Assembly (NCBI GenBank): GCA_902631535.1
Contig: CACOYX010000006.1
Location: 1 to 62,226, forward strand
DNA length: 62,226 nt
DNA from: an uncultured Pelagibacteraceae bacterium
GTDB taxonomy: Bacteria > Pseudomonadota > Alphaproteobacteria > Pelagibacterales > Pelagibacteraceae
Direction: 5' to 3'
Position numbers and translations under genes: made by a program
The notes under the pieces: generated by a model
Database searches by the model: none
Seen by the model: the letters and a program-made list of their open reading frames with translations, nothing else
What the model was told of the DNA's origin: nothing
Shown: positions 46,034 through 55,987 of the stretch, piece by piece
How positions within the stretch are numbered: position 1 is the first letter of the stretch
How the letters are laid out: each line of letters opens with the position of its first letter

Positions 46034-48130
46034 ATGAATACAAACTTTTTAAATAGTGTAACAAATTTTTTAAAAAAACGAACCTTTGAATTAATAGGAT
46101 TAATCTTAATTTCAACAAGTATCGGTCTAGCAATAGCTTTTACGACATATTCGCCAGAAGATCCGTCATTTGTCTATGGTGATAGGGAATTTGAGATTAA
46201 AAATTTCTTTGGAATCTATGGCAGTAGTATTGCTGATTTTCTCTTACAAAGTTTTGGTCTCGTTTCATTTTTAATTTTGGCTAATTTCTTATTTTGGGGA
46301 ATTAATTTAATAATTCAGAAAGAAATTAAAAGAATAGTTTTAAAATTATTTCTAGTGGTTTCATATTTGGTCTTAGGTACTATCTTTATTTATATTACCT
46401 TTAATAATTCGTTCTGGTTAATCGATAATGGCAACTCGGGTTTTGTTGGAAAGATTTGTTATGAGTTTTTAAGCACATGGTTTCCATATATCGATAACAC
46501 TTACTCTGCTTATTTTTTATTATTACTTACTTTAATCTTTTTTATTTTTTCAGCAGATTTAAATATAAAGAAAATAATTACTGGAACTTTTTCTATAATT
46601 GCTTCACTTTTTAGAAGAAAAGAAAATACTATTCCTGACGTAAATTTAGAGGAAAATTCTATAGAGGAAAAAAGTGAAATTATCGAAAGACCACAACAAT
46701 CATTTTCTTTTGGCGACTTAACAAAATCAGAAAAACCAGCAAATAGTTTAAGATCAAAATATAAACTGCCTGCTATAGATTATTTAGACAAAAGTGCAAC
46801 AAAACTTAGTGCATCAGAATTAAATAAAAATCGTCCTGATGGTGAGTTTATGGAAAAAATTCTTTTAGATTTTGGTATTGATGGAAAAATTAAAGCTATC
46901 AATAATGGTCCTGTTGTTAGTTTATATGAATTTGAACCAGCACCAGGTGTAAAAGTTTCTAAGATAATAAATTTATCTGAGGATTTAGCACGTAATACTA
47001 GCTCAACATCAGCAAGAGTTTCAGTAATCCCTGGCAAAAATACAGTAGGTATCGAGATACCAAACGAGACAAGAGAAAGTGTATCGCTACGAGAAATTAT
47101 CTCTTATGAAAAGTTTCAAAAGAAAGATGTAAAATTACCTATTGCACTAGGAAAAAGTATATCTGGCATGCCTATCGTTGGAGATCTTACATCTATGCCT
47201 CACTTATTAATTGCAGGGACTACAGGTTCAGGTAAGTCGGTTTGTATTAATACGATTATTGTTTCATTACTTTACAAATTAAATCCTGATCTTTGTAAAT
47301 TTATTTTAATTGATCCTAAGATGTTGGAATTGTCAACTTACGAAGGCATTCCTCATTTGTTAACTCCAGTAATTACGGATGCAAAGAAAGCAACATCTGC
47401 TTTGGCTTGGACAGTAAAAGAAATGAATAGTAGATACAAACTAATGAGCAAAGTTGGAGTAAGAAACATCGATGGATACAATGCTAAACACAAATTAAAA
47501 ATGCCTTATATCGTTGTAGTGGTTGATGAGATGTCTGATCTAATGCTTGTTGCTGGAAAAGAAATCGAAAACTACATTCAAAAATTATCACAGATGGCAA
47601 GAGCTGCAGGAATACATATTATTATGGCTACGCAAAGACCAAGTGTTGATGTTATTACTGGTACAATTAAAGCAAACTTTCCAACGAGAGTTTCTTTCCA
47701 AGTGAGTTCTAAAATAGATAGTAGAACAATATTAGGGGAGCAGGGCGCAGAACAACTATTAGGTAAAGGTGATATGTTATTCATGTCATCTGCCAATAGA
47801 ATTGTTAGAATTCATGGTCCGTTTGTTTCGGAAAATGAGATAGAAAAAATTGTAAATTCTATCAGAGCACAAGGTGAGCCAGATTATATGGATGAGATAA
47901 CTGCCCATACAAGTAATGAAACTACTTCTGCAGCAGAAGGAGACGGAGATGAAGACGAACTATACTCTCAAGCGGTTGATATTATTAAGTCAGAAGGTAA
48001 AGCTTCGACGAGTTTCTTACAAAGAAAATTACAAATCGGCTATAATAGAGCTGCAAGAATTATTGATATGATGGAAGAAAAAGGTATTGTCAGTAAAGCA
48101 AATCATGTTGGTAAACGTGAAGTTCTTTAA
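46034..48130 (+). CDS. ftsK: DNA translocase FtsK
   Basis: A septum-anchored DNA pump, 698 residues. Four N-terminal membrane helices (about 20-175) are followed by an unusually short linker (about 190-260). The RecA-like motor has Walker A 'GTTGSGKS' (395-402) and 'VVVVDEMSDLML' as Walker B. The C-terminal gamma winged helix recognises polar DNA motifs ('EGKASTSFLQRKLQIGYNRA'). E. coli FtsK is 1329 residues, mainly because of a long linker. lolA follows and overlaps its 3' end, as in many bacteria. Confidence 0.97.
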   Translation: MNTNFLNSVTNFLKKRTFELIGLILISTSIGLAIAFTTYSPEDPSFVYGDREFEIKNFFGIYGSSIADFLLQSFGLVSFLILANFLFWGINLIIQKEIKRIVLKLFLVVSYLVLGTIFIYITFNNSFWLIDNGNSGFVGKICYEFLSTWFPYIDNTYSAYFLLLLTLIFFIFSADLNIKKIITGTFSIIASLFRRKENTIPDVNLEENSIEEKSEIIERPQQSFSFGDLTKSEKPANSLRSKYKLPAIDYLDKSATKLSASELNKNRPDGEFMEKILLDFGIDGKIKAINNGPVVSLYEFEPAPGVKVSKIINLSEDLARNTSSTSARVSVIPGKNTVGIEIPNETRESVSLREIISYEKFQKKDVKLPIALGKSISGMPIVGDLTSMPHLLIAGTTGSGKSVCINTIIVSLLYKLNPDLCKFILIDPKMLELSTYEGIPHLLTPVITDAKKATSALAWTVKEMNSRYKLMSKVGVRNIDGYNAKHKLKMPYIVVVVDEMSDLMLVAGKEIENYIQKLSQMARAAGIHIIMATQRPSVDVITGTIKANFPTRVSFQVSSKIDSRTILGEQGAEQLLGKGDMLFMSSANRIVRIHGPFVSENEIEKIVNSIRAQGEPDYMDEITAHTSNETTSAAEGDGDEDELYSQAVDIIKSEGKASTSFLQRKLQIGYNRAARIIDMMEEKGIVSKANHVGKREVL

Positions 48131-48665
48131 AATATTCATATTCTTTATTTTAGTTTCAACAAATCTTTCAGCTAATGAGAAAGATCAAATAGTTGCACAA
48201 TTAAATAATTTAAATTCTTTAGAATTTACCTTTGATCAAATGGTAAATGACAAAACTGAAAAGGGGAGTTGCCTTTTAGAATTTCCTGGAAAACTAAAGT
48301 GTGATTATTTTGATGATAAGAAAAAAGAATTAATAATAAATAAAAAAAAATTAGCTATAACTCAGAAAAGATATAATAAAACATATTTTTATCCCATTTC
48401 AAATTCACCATTCCTTAATATTTTGTACAAAGATAAACTTTTAGAAATTGTAAGATCTGGTAAGGTAGAATTATCTGATCAAATTATAAAGTTAGTTTAT
48501 TTGGATGATAACGAGATAACAGTTTTCTTCGACAAAAAAACATTAGATTTAAAAGGTTGGCAAATAATTGACCAATATAATAACAATATAAATTTCTCTT
48601 TAAACATTGTTGCTAAAAATGATGTCTTTAAAAAAGGAACTTTTAAAATTCCCGAGATGAATTAA
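48105..48665 (+). CDS. lolA: Outer-membrane lipoprotein carrier LolA-like
   Basis: A periplasmic chaperone that carries lipoproteins from the inner to the outer membrane. I place the start at ATG 48105 (MLVNVKFFKIFIFF, 186 aa). A GTG at 48117 would give MKFFKIF with an equally good signal peptide, and a TTG at 48087 is less likely. The signal ends near 'TNLSANE'. 'LNSLEFTFDQ' and 'LEFPGKLKCDYF' follow the LolA pattern, though the protein is diverged. The ftsK-lolA order supports it. The stop overlaps the GNAT gene by 4 bases. Confidence 0.85.
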   Translation: MLVNVKFFKIFIFFILVSTNLSANEKDQIVAQLNNLNSLEFTFDQMVNDKTEKGSCLLEFPGKLKCDYFDDKKKELIINKKKLAITQKRYNKTYFYPISNSPFLNILYKDKLLEIVRSGKVELSDQIIKLVYLDDNEITVFFDKKTLDLKGWQIIDQYNNNINFSLNIVAKNDVFKKGTFKIPEMN

Positions 48666-49168
48666 GCTACGAAATCGATTTCTTCCTCTTTAAAAATTTC
48701 AAAACCTTTTGATTTGTAATTTTGCAGCGCGTGTTTGTGATCTAAGCTACAAGTGTGAACCCACATTCTTCCTGGATTCTTTCTAGATGCGCTAGCTATA
48801 GCGTGATTAACAAGAGTTGATCCTAGTTTTAAACCTCTAAATTCTTTTAACACTCCCATATTTATTAACTCCACCTCATTAGAGTCTGGATGATATTCTT
48901 GTTCATAATAACCGACGAGATTTTCTCCTTTTTTTAAAACATGAGTTTCTAAGTTTTTATTTGTTACATATTTAACCCATTCGCTATCCGACCATAGCAA
49001 CCTATCTCTCCAAAAATGATCTAAGCCTATTTGTTTATAAAAGAATTTATTTAAATTAAAATTATCTTTATTATCTAAAATAATTTTATAATTTTCAGGG
49101 AGGTTTAGATCTACAGACTTTGAAAAATCTTTTATCTCTAAAAAATATCTTTTAACTCTCGAAACCAT
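48662..49168 (-). CDS. GNAT-family N-acetyltransferase
   Basis: 168 residues with the acetyl-CoA-binding pattern 'LINMGVLKEFRGLKLGSTLVNHAI' (R-G-x-x-x-G-x-x-L) and the following 'GRMWVHTCSLDHKHALQNYKSKGFEIF'. The substrate is unknown. It is the last gene of the his-hit run and shares one base with the HIT gene stop (49168), suggesting translational coupling. It overlaps the lolA end by 4 bases. Confidence 0.85.
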   Translation of the reverse strand: MVSRVKRYFLEIKDFSKSVDLNLPENYKIILDNKDNFNLNKFFYKQIGLDHFWRDRLLWSDSEWVKYVTNKNLETHVLKKGENLVGYYEQEYHPDSNEVELINMGVLKEFRGLKLGSTLVNHAIASASRKNPGRMWVHTCSLDHKHALQNYKSKGFEIFKEEEIDFVA

Positions 49169-49524
49169 TAGCTTACCATCTTTCCTATCTTTTCACCTGC
49201 AAAAATATGAAAATGTAGATGAGGGACTTCTTGTCCTCCATCGCTCCCAATATTTGTTAGAGCTCTATAGCCTTTTTCTTTTGAACCCATTAAATTTGCT
49301 ACGTGTGTGACGGCTTTATTTAATTCAATAATTTCTTTATCAGAGGCTTTACTATTGAAATCATCTAGATCAACATATTCACCTTTTGGTATTACTAATA
49401 CGTGTACTTTCTTCTGAGGATTAATGTCATGAAAAGCTAAAACATGATCGTTTTCATAAACTTTCTTACAAGGAATTTCTCCTCTAAGAATTTTTGCAAA
49501 TATGTTGTTTTTATCGTAGCTCAT
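49168..49524 (-). CDS. HIT-family protein (HinT-like)
   Basis: 118 residues with the histidine triad 'PHLHFHIFAG' (H-x-H-x-H) near 99-108 and the N-terminal family pattern 'NIFAKILRGEIPCKKVYEND'. HinT proteins hydrolyse nucleotide phosphoramidates and aminoacyl-adenylates. It overlaps hisE by 4 bases. hisE next to a HIT gene is common in alphaproteobacteria. Confidence 0.94.
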   Translation of the reverse strand: MSYDKNNIFAKILRGEIPCKKVYENDHVLAFHDINPQKKVHVLVIPKGEYVDLDDFNSKASDKEIIELNKAVTHVANLMGSKEKGYRALTNIGSDGGQEVPHLHFHIFAGEKIGKMVS

Positions 49525-49793
49525 TTTTGTCTGTTTTTTAATTCACTCATAACGTCTTCGATCTGAATATTATTAGCCTCAAGATAAACCATTAAATGAT
49601 AAATTACATCTGCTGCTTCGTGTGTTTTATTAGAGTTTTGTTCAACAGCCTCGATTAATTCTCCTATTTCCTCTTTAACTTTTGCAACACTTAAACTTTT
49701 ATCCCTGAGAAGTTTATTTGTATAGGATTCATCAGGAGAAGAATTTTTTCTTTCTCTAATAATTTTCATTAACTGTTCTAGGTTTTCAAACAT
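49521..49793 (-). CDS. hisE: Phosphoribosyl-ATP pyrophosphatase HisE
   Basis: The second step of histidine synthesis, PRATP to PRAMP. 90 residues, shorter than the usual about 105. It carries 'KVKEEIGELIEAVEQNS' and 'HEAADVIYHLMVYLEANN', the MazG-type all-helical fold with E-E and D metal ligands. It lies between hisF (1 base) and the HIT gene (4-base overlap). Confidence 0.92.
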   Translation of the reverse strand: MFENLEQLMKIIRERKNSSPDESYTNKLLRDKSLSVAKVKEEIGELIEAVEQNSNKTHEAADVIYHLMVYLEANNIQIEDVMSELKNRQK

Positions 49794-49794
49794 T

Positions 49795-50553
49795 TTATAA
49801 TCTTACTGATACATTTTTGGAATTCAAATATTCTTTAGCTTCTTTGATTTTATATTCTCCATAGTGAAAAATCGAGGCTGCTAGAACTGCACTCGCTCCG
49901 CCTTTAACTATACCATCGCACAGGTGATCTAATGTCCCTACACCACCGGAAGCTATAACAGGAATATTCGTGCTATCTGTAATTGTTTTTAATAATTCAA
50001 CATCATAACCAGACTTTGTCCCATCTCTATCCATCGAAGTTAATAAGATTTCCCCTGCTCCATTAGCTTCCACTTGTTTAGCAAATTCTACAGCATCAAT
50101 TTTTGTTTTATTTCTTCCACCATGAGTAAAAACTTCCCATTTACCATCTGAAACTTTTTTGGCATCTATTGCTACAACAATACATTGAGAACCAAATTTT
50201 TTAGACGCTTCTCTTACGAAATTTACATCTTTAACTGCTGCTGTATTTATAGAAACCTTATCTGCACCAGCTAACAATAAATCAGTAATATTTTGAATAG
50301 TTCTAACACCACCGCCGACAGTTAAAGGGACAAAGCATTCTTTTGCAGTTTTTCTTACAATGTCAATAATTGTATCTCTATTTTCATTTGATGCGGTAAT
50401 ATCTAAAAAACAAATTTCGTCAGCGCCACCATCGCTATAAATTTTAGCTTGTTCAACTGGGTCTCCAGCATCTTTTAATTCAACAAAGTTAATGCCTTTT
50501 ACTACTCTTCCATTCTTAACATCTAGACAAGGTATAATTCTATTTTTAAGCAT
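49795..50553 (-). CDS. hisF: Imidazole glycerol phosphate synthase cyclase subunit HisF
   Basis: A (beta/alpha)8 barrel of 252 residues that makes IGP and AICAR with ammonia from HisH. Motifs are '[15 protein letters not shown]' at the N-terminus (catalytic Asp in CLDV), '[12 protein letters not shown]' and '[13 protein letters not shown]'. It overlaps hisA by 8 bases. The order hisB-hisH-hisA-hisF-hisE is that of many alphaproteobacteria. Confidence 0.97.
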   Translation of the reverse strand: MLKNRIIPCLDVKNGRVVKGINFVELKDAGDPVEQAKIYSDGGADEICFLDITASNENRDTIIDIVRKTAKECFVPLTVGGGVRTIQNITDLLLAGADKVSINTAAVKDVNFVREASKKFGSQCIVVAIDAKKVSDGKWEVFTHGGRNKTKIDAVEFAKQVEANGAGEILLTSMDRDGTKSGYDVELLKTITDSTNIPVIASGGVGTLDHLCDGIVKGGASAVLAASIFHYGEYKIKEAKEYLNSKNVSVRL

Positions 50554-51274
50554 TAATCTCCTTCGCTAATTCATCAAGTTTAATATCACCATCATAAATA
50601 GCTTTACCAACAATGATACCTTCAATTTTTTTATTATTTAGTTCTTTGGCTTTTTTAATATCGTCTATTGAAGCAACACCTCCTGAAATAACAACAGGGC
50701 AATTGGAAAATTCTGCAATTTTTACTGACTCATCTAAGTTAGGGCTAGTTTTCATTCCATCCCTGTTAATGTCTGTATAAATAATGCGGCTTACTCCATA
50801 GCTATTGACTTCTTTAAGAAAGTCTGTGGTTTTGACATTTAAATTTTCTTTCCAGCCTGATACAGAAAGATTTCCATCCTTTGCGTCTAATCCTAAAGCA
50901 ATTTGATTTTTAAATTTTTTACATGCCTCTTTTAAAAATTCTTTATTTTTAATGGCACCGCTTCCTAAAATTACCTTCTCAACACCTACATCGATATATT
51001 GCTTAATGCTATCAAGAGATCTAACACCACCACCTATTTCAATTTTTAAATCGTATTTATTAACTATTTCTTTAATAATATCTAAATTAACGGTCATTCC
51101 AGTTAATGCACCATCCAGATCAACAATGTGTAAATTTTTAAAGCCATGATCTTTATATTTGCCTGCTTGATCAATAGGCGAAGTTTCATATTCAGTTTTA
51201 TTTTCAAAGTCTCCTTTGATTAGTCTCACACACTTTTTATCTTTGATATCTATTGCAGGAAATATTTTCATCAT
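50546..51274 (-). CDS. hisA: Phosphoribosylformimino-AICAR-P isomerase HisA
   Basis: A 242-residue (beta/alpha)8 isomerase of histidine synthesis, PROFAR to PRFAR. The N-terminal '[18 protein letters not shown]' has the catalytic Asp, and '[18 protein letters not shown]' and '[17 protein letters not shown]' are the phosphate-binding loops. It overlaps hisH by 4 bases and hisF by 8. Confidence 0.97.
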   Translation of the reverse strand: MMKIFPAIDIKDKKCVRLIKGDFENKTEYETSPIDQAGKYKDHGFKNLHIVDLDGALTGMTVNLDIIKEIVNKYDLKIEIGGGVRSLDSIKQYIDVGVEKVILGSGAIKNKEFLKEACKKFKNQIALGLDAKDGNLSVSGWKENLNVKTTDFLKEVNSYGVSRIIYTDINRDGMKTSPNLDESVKIAEFSNCPVVISGGVASIDDIKKAKELNNKKIEGIIVGKAIYDGDIKLDELAKEINA

Positions 51275-51897
51275 AATTTTAAAAAGTTATCAATTATTTT
51301 TAAGCCAATTTTATCACTCTTCTCAGGGTGAAACTGCGTTCCAAACAAATTATCTTTCTCGACAGAACAGACAATTTTAGATGAATAATCTGTTGTTGAT
51401 GAAATTACTGATTTATCTTCAGGAATAAATTGATAACTATGAACGAAATACATATGAGATTTATTTTTGATGTCTTTAAATATTTTACTTTCTTTTTGAA
51501 TTTCGATTTCGTTCCAACCAATATGAGGAAGTTTAAATTTTCCTTTTTGATTATCGATTTTAGAAACCTTGCCAGAAATCCACCCTAATCCTTTTGTTTC
51601 TGCTTCTTCATAACCAACATCAGCAAACATTTGTAAGCCTACACAAATGCCTAATAAAGGTTTTTTATTTGTCATTGTAAATTCTTTAAGCGTTTCGACC
51701 AAACCATTGATACTGTTTAGAGAGTCTACACAGCTTTTAAATGAACCTTGTCCAGGTAAAACTATTTTATCACTGGATTTAATTTTCTTTATGTCAGAGG
51801 TTACTTCTAGATTTACTTTACCTTTAGCGACCTCTGTAAAAGAGTTAATGACTGAGCTTATATTGCCCGATTGGTAGTCAACAATTGTGACATTCAT
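51271..51897 (-). CDS. hisH: Imidazole glycerol phosphate synthase glutaminase subunit HisH
   Basis: A class I glutamine amidotransferase, 208 residues. The catalytic Cys is in 'PLLGICVGLQMFAD' and the His/Glu in 'GTQFHPEKSDKIG'. I start at ATG 51897 (MNVTIVDYQSGN); the frame also has a TTG one codon upstream. It supplies ammonia to HisF and overlaps hisA by 4 bases. Confidence 0.96.
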   Translation of the reverse strand: MNVTIVDYQSGNISSVINSFTEVAKGKVNLEVTSDIKKIKSSDKIVLPGQGSFKSCVDSLNSINGLVETLKEFTMTNKKPLLGICVGLQMFADVGYEEAETKGLGWISGKVSKIDNQKGKFKLPHIGWNEIEIQKESKIFKDIKNKSHMYFVHSYQFIPEDKSVISSTTDYSSKIVCSVEKDNLFGTQFHPEKSDKIGLKIIDNFLKL

Positions 51898-51902
51898 CAA
51901 AT

Positions 51903-52493
51903 TTAAATAGAGCCTTTAGTCGAAGGTATTGAGTTTTTAATTCTTTTATCAACCTCTAGAGCATCTTTTAACGATCTAGCTAAACCTTTATAACATGACT
52001 CAATTTTGTGGTGACTATTTTCACCGTAAATATTTTCTATGTGTAAAGTAACTCCAGCAGATTGTGAAAAAGCCTGGAACCATTCTTTAAAAAGCTCTGT
52101 ATCCATCTCACCAAGTTTCTCAACAGGCAAATTTACTTTCCAAATTAAATAAGGTCTATTTGATACATCTATTGAGACACGACTTAGAGTTTCATCCATA
52201 GGTATCATGGTTGATGCATATCTTGTAATTCCTTTTCGATTACCTGCAGCTTTTTTAATAGCTTCACCAATAGCTATACCTGTGTCTTCAGTAGTATGAT
52301 GTAAATCAATGTGAGTATCGCCCTTCGCATTAACTTCTAAATCTATTAACGAGTGCTTAGATAGTTGTTCCAGCATATGGTCTAGAAAACCTATTCCGGT
52401 TTTAATTTTATATTTGCCTTTACCGTCTAAGTTTACGGAAACAGAAATGCTTGTTTCTTTTGTTTTTCTATTAATTTTTGCTTTTCTTGCCAT
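51903..52493 (-). CDS. hisB: Imidazoleglycerol-phosphate dehydratase HisB
   Basis: A 196-residue IGPD that dehydrates imidazole glycerol phosphate. Metal-binding motifs are '[16 protein letters not shown]', '[16 protein letters not shown]' and '[17 protein letters not shown]'. It is the first gene of the minus-strand his run, divergent from hslV with a 102-bp spacer, so the his promoter probably lies there. It is the monofunctional form, as usual outside enterics. Confidence 0.97.
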   Translation of the reverse strand: MARKAKINRKTKETSISVSVNLDGKGKYKIKTGIGFLDHMLEQLSKHSLIDLEVNAKGDTHIDLHHTTEDTGIAIGEAIKKAAGNRKGITRYASTMIPMDETLSRVSIDVSNRPYLIWKVNLPVEKLGEMDTELFKEWFQAFSQSAGVTLHIENIYGENSHHKIESCYKGLARSLKDALEVDKRIKNSIPSTKGSI

Positions 52494-52560
52494 ATATTAA
52501 CTCTGATTTATCTTTGATATATATATAATCGGTCATTTTATCAATAAATCAGATTTACTA

Positions 52561-52589
52561 TTGAAGATCTTAAATTAATCTCCACATAT
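52561..52589 (+). promoter_or_regulatory. Possible heat-shock promoter before hslV
   Basis: TTGAAG (52561-52566) and CCACATAT (52582-52589) resemble RpoH -35 and -10 elements. The -10 is only 6 bases from the hslV ATG (52596), so the message would be leaderless. A TATAAT at 52524-52529 is an alternative -10. Weak evidence. Confidence 0.35.
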
Positions 52590-52595
52590 AACATC

Positions 52596-53135
52596 ATGAA
52601 TACAGCTGAAAAGTGGCATGGAACAACGATTGTCTTACTAAGAAAAAACGGTGAAACCGTAGTAGCAGGGGATGGACAAGTAAGTTTAGGTAATACTGTT
52701 TTAAAAAGTAAGGCTAAAAAAGTAAGAAAAATTGAAAGTAGAGGAGTAATAGCTGGATTTGCAGGTTCAACTGCAGATGCTCTTACTTTATTTGAAAGGC
52801 TTGAAGCTAAACTTGAAAAACACGCAGGAAATTTACAAAGAGCTGCGGTGGAGTTAGCGAAAGATTGGAGAAGCGATAAATTTTTAAGAAGATTGGAAGC
52901 GTTAATGGCGGTAGCAGATAAAAAGCATAGTTTTATAATTTCTGGAACAGGAGATGTATTAGAACCAGAAGATGGAATAATTGGAATTGGATCAGGAGGA
53001 AATTACGCTCTTGCAGCGGCAAAAGTATTAGCTGAAACCGATATGAATGCAGAGGATATAGCAAGAAAATCAATTAAAGTTGCATCTGATATATGTGTAT
53101 TTACAAATAACAACGTTACAGTGGAAAAAGTTTAA
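52596..53135 (+). CDS. hslV: ATP-dependent protease peptidase subunit HslV (ClpQ)
   Basis: A 179-residue Ntn-hydrolase that forms the proteolytic core with HslU. The family's catalytic N-terminal Thr aligns to the T in '[10 protein letters not shown]', so a propeptide of about 9 residues (MNTAEKWHG) must be removed. '[22 protein letters not shown]' and '[21 protein letters not shown]' are family motifs. hslU starts one base after the stop. It may be under heat-shock control. Confidence 0.97.
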   Translation: MNTAEKWHGTTIVLLRKNGETVVAGDGQVSLGNTVLKSKAKKVRKIESRGVIAGFAGSTADALTLFERLEAKLEKHAGNLQRAAVELAKDWRSDKFLRRLEALMAVADKKHSFIISGTGDVLEPEDGIIGIGSGGNYALAAAKVLAETDMNAEDIARKSIKVASDICVFTNNNVTVEKV

Positions 53136-53136
53136 C

Positions 53137-54510
53137 ATGACGCCAAATAATAAAGTTACAAACTTAAAAGTAGTAAAAAATAAAAAGGAAACTTCTAAAG
53201 TAAGCGCTCTATCACCGAGAGAAATTGTTTCTGAATTAGACAGATACGTTATTGGTCAAAAAGACGCAAAAAAAGCCGTAGCTGTTGCGTTGAGAAATAG
53301 GTGGAGAAGACAAGCATTATCAGATGAAATGAGAGATGAGGTTCTTCCCAAAAATATTTTAATGATAGGTCCTACTGGTGTAGGTAAAACTGAAATATCT
53401 AGAAGACTATCTAAACTTGCAGAAGCTCCTTTTATTAAAGTTGAAGCAACAAGATTTACAGAAGTTGGTTACGTAGGAAGAGATGTAGAACAAATCATAA
53501 GAGATTTAATTGAAATTGCTATAGCCATGGAAAGAGAAAAGAAGAGAAAAGAAGTAAAAGCTAAAGCAGAATTAAAAGCAGAGGAAAAAGTATTAGATGC
53601 GCTCGTGGGCAATAAAGCAAGCGTTGCCACAAGAGAGAGCTTTAGAAAAAGATTAAGAAGTGGTGACTTAGATGATAATGAAATTGAAATAGAAGTTCAA
53701 AATACATCATCTCCACTTCAAAACTTTGAGATACCCGGAATGCCAGGTGGAAATGTTGGAATGGTAAATCTTGGCGACATCTTAGGTAAATCAATGGGTG
53801 GTAAAAAGGGTAAAAAGAAGAAAATGACTGTTAAAGAGTCTCACGATATTTTAGTTGCTCAAGAGTCAGATAAGATGATTGAAGAGGATAAAATTATTAC
53901 AGAAGCAAAAAAGGCGACTGAAGAAAATGGAATAGTTTTCTTGGACGAAATCGATAAAGTTTCTGCTAGAAGTGATAGGGTAGGTGGAGATGTCTCAAGA
54001 GAGGGAGTTCAAAGAGACTTGTTACCTCTAATAGAAGGAACAACTGTAAGCACCAAGCACGGTCCAATTAAAACTGATCATATTTTATTTATAGCCTCAG
54101 GAGCATTTCAATTAGCTAAACCCTCTGATTTATTGCCTGAATTACAAGGTAGATTACCAATTAGAGTTGAGTTGGATGCACTTAAAGAAGAAGATTTCAA
54201 AAGAATTCTTAAAGAACCTGATAATAGCTTAATAAAACAATATAAAGAGTTGCTGAAAACTGAAAATGTTGATCTTGAGTTTACAGATGATGGGATTGAT
54301 ATGCTCGCTAAAATTTCTGCAGAAGTAAATTCATCAGTCGAAAATATAGGCGCTAGAAGACTTCATACTATTATTGAAAAAGTTTTAGATGATATTAGTT
54401 TCAATGCAACTGACAGAGCAGGCGAGACGATTACTATAAACCAAAAATACGTGAAAGATAATTTAGGAAACTTAGTAAAGGATACAGATTTATCTAAATT
54501 TATATTATAA
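53137..54510 (+). CDS. hslU: ATP-dependent protease ATPase subunit HslU (ClpY)
   Basis: I take ATG 53137 ([13 protein letters not shown], 457 aa); the 19 codons open upstream are hslV read in another frame. An AAA+ unfoldase with Walker A '[14 protein letters not shown]', the pore motif '[14 protein letters not shown]' and Walker B '[14 protein letters not shown]'. The I domain (about 130-250) and the C-terminal domain that inserts in HslV complete it. The 3' end overlaps the Smr gene by 6 bases in convergent orientation. Confidence 0.97.
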   Translation: MTPNNKVTNLKVVKNKKETSKVSALSPREIVSELDRYVIGQKDAKKAVAVALRNRWRRQALSDEMRDEVLPKNILMIGPTGVGKTEISRRLSKLAEAPFIKVEATRFTEVGYVGRDVEQIIRDLIEIAIAMEREKKRKEVKAKAELKAEEKVLDALVGNKASVATRESFRKRLRSGDLDDNEIEIEVQNTSSPLQNFEIPGMPGGNVGMVNLGDILGKSMGGKKGKKKKMTVKESHDILVAQESDKMIEEDKIITEAKKATEENGIVFLDEIDKVSARSDRVGGDVSREGVQRDLLPLIEGTTVSTKHGPIKTDHILFIASGAFQLAKPSDLLPELQGRLPIRVELDALKEEDFKRILKEPDNSLIKQYKELLKTENVDLEFTDDGIDMLAKISAEVNSSVENIGARRLHTIIEKVLDDISFNATDRAGETITINQKYVKDNLGNLVKDTDLSKFIL

Positions 54511-54924
54511 GTTTTTAAACTTAATAATAATTGCTCCCTCACCGCCATCTTCCTTACTAGCATCATTAATTGAAGCAATAAATTTATTTAATCCAGAATT
54601 AGTTTTTATAAATTCAGGTACAGAATATTTTAATTTTCCAAATTCTTTGGACACATAAGCGTCATCATCTGTTGTTGAATGTATTCCTTTTCCAGTTATA
54701 AGTAATAGTTCTTTAAATTTATTATTAACACAATGTTCTATAATTTCTTTTGTTTTGCTGTTTGCTTGATCCAAAGTTAAACCATGTAAATCAAATTTAT
54801 AGCGTTCTCTTTTCAGGATATTATTATTTATATTTTTATCTTTATCGTAAATATCAGTGGGATTTTTTACGTATTCTTCCCAGGTTTTTTTATCTTCTTG
54901 ATTGGGATCTTTTTTCTTTGTCAC
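54505..54924 (-). CDS. Smr-domain protein
   Basis: 139 residues. After a charged N-terminus, the Smr domain (about 43-138) has '[19 protein letters not shown]' (D-L-H-G motif) and '[16 protein letters not shown]' (T-G-K-G). Smr domains are nicking endonucleases or RNases in MutS2 and in stand-alone proteins; the role of the stand-alone bacterial form is not settled. The start overlaps the Tim44-like gene by 4 bases, so the two are a unit. Confidence 0.88.
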   Translation of the reverse strand: MTKKKDPNQEDKKTWEEYVKNPTDIYDKDKNINNNILKRERYKFDLHGLTLDQANSKTKEIIEHCVNNKFKELLLITGKGIHSTTDDDAYVSKEFGKLKYSVPEFIKTNSGLNKFIASINDASKEDGGEGAIIIKFKNL

Positions 54925-55523
54925 TTGCTGATAATTTCAGACAAATACCAATTAAGATCTTTTTGTTTAATATTTCTTGTAAATTTCCAGCTATCAGTAA
55001 CAAACTTTATTTTGTCTGGATTGCCCTCTATTATATTATTTTCTTTATCTTTCTTTACAGAAATAACCTCTGCAACAAATTTGACTGTAGCAAATAAGTT
55101 ATCCTTAATTTTATCATATTTTTCCACGGATGACTCTTTTACACCAATAAATGTAAATTCAGATTTAATGCCTTCTTTATTTCTTGATTTTATTGCCTCA
55201 GAAAAATTAGAAAACATATCTGGTGATAATAAATTTTTCAATTTTATTAAGTCTCCAGATGCAAAGGAGGTCAAAATACTTTCATAAGCAATTTCTGCGC
55301 CTCGCAAGAATTCTTTTTTATCTTTACCTTCTAAAATTTCTAGATTTTGCTTAATTGGTTTAGCTTCATTTTTAGGTATGTTAAATTCTTTATCGGCAAA
55401 ACCAGGGTAAACTTTAGACTCATGCCCAGTTTTTCTGCCTAGTATACTTCGTAGACGCAAGATAATAAATCCAGCTATCATTCCTAGTAAAATTATATCT
55501 ATATATCCAAAACTATTACTCAT
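54921..55523 (-). CDS. Tim44-domain membrane protein (TimA-like)
   Basis: I use the ATG at 55523 (MSNSFGYIDIILLG, 200 aa), dropping 6 upstream codons. One N-terminal helix (about 7-25, 'IDIILLGMIAGFIILRLRSI') anchors it in the inner membrane. A Tim44/MRPL45-like domain (about 80-200, 'FLRGAEIAYESILTSFASGD') follows. Alphaproteobacterial homologues are related to mitochondrial Tim44 and are often next to secB/fxsA, as here. The function in bacteria is not established. Confidence 0.88.
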   Translation of the reverse strand: MSNSFGYIDIILLGMIAGFIILRLRSILGRKTGHESKVYPGFADKEFNIPKNEAKPIKQNLEILEGKDKKEFLRGAEIAYESILTSFASGDLIKLKNLLSPDMFSNFSEAIKSRNKEGIKSEFTFIGVKESSVEKYDKIKDNLFATVKFVAEVISVKKDKENNIIEGNPDKIKFVTDSWKFTRNIKQKDLNWYLSEIISK

Positions 55524-55567
55524 AATTTGATAAATATACATTAATCATATATTTTTGTATCTGACAA

Positions 55568-55987
55568 ATGAACCCATTATTTCTAATATTTATATGCCTT
55601 CCAGCTTTAGAGATATACCTTTTAATTAAAGTGGGGGGGCAGGTCGGGGCCTTAAATACTGTGGCCTTAATTTTTTTGACTGCAATAATTGGTTTATACT
55701 TTGCAAAATACCAAGGATTGCAAACATTAAAATCGGGCATGGTCAATCTTTATCAAAATAAGATACCTATTTATGAGATGATGTCAGGAGCTTCCATAGC
55801 CTTAGCCGCTTTGTTGCTAATTGTACCTGGTTTTTTTACTGACTTAATGGGTTTCTTATTGCTTGTCCCTATTACCAGAAAAATTTTATTTAACTTCGCT
55901 TTTAAAAAAAAGGCAAGGAACAATAATAAATCGCAAAGTAAAACTATTGATGGTGAAATAATTGAAAATAATAAAGATGAATTATAA
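55568..55987 (+). CDS. fxsA: FxsA-family membrane protein
   Basis: A 139-residue small membrane protein with the N-terminal pattern 'PLFLIFICLPALEIYLLIKV' and 'VGGQVGALNTVALIFLTAIIGL', then 'LAALLLIVPGFFTDLMGFLLL' as in FxsA. The C-terminal tail is hydrophilic (KKKARNNNKSQ). FxsA in E. coli relieves phage T7 exclusion by F; its normal role is unknown. It overlaps secB by 11 bases and is divergent from the Tim44-like gene by 44 bp. Confidence 0.92.
   Translation: MNPLFLIFICLPALEIYLLIKVGGQVGALNTVALIFLTAIIGLYFAKYQGLQTLKSGMVNLYQNKIPIYEMMSGASIALAALLLIVPGFFTDLMGFLLLVPITRKILFNFAFKKKARNNNKSQSKTIDGEIIENNKDEL

Noticed and set aside
45978-46133. 52-residue N-terminal extension of the UbiH-like protein
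   Set aside because: The FAD motif begins at the ATG at 45977 and the extension would overlap the divergent ftsK start by 100 bases.
48087-48104. TTG start of LolA at 48087
   Set aside because: ATG at 48105 or GTG at 48117 gives a better signal peptide and smaller overlap with ftsK.
54750-55287. Plus-strand frames of 115 and 129 aa opposite the Smr and Tim44-like genes
   Set aside because: They are opposite-strand shadows with no motif, and the minus-strand genes have good family patterns.
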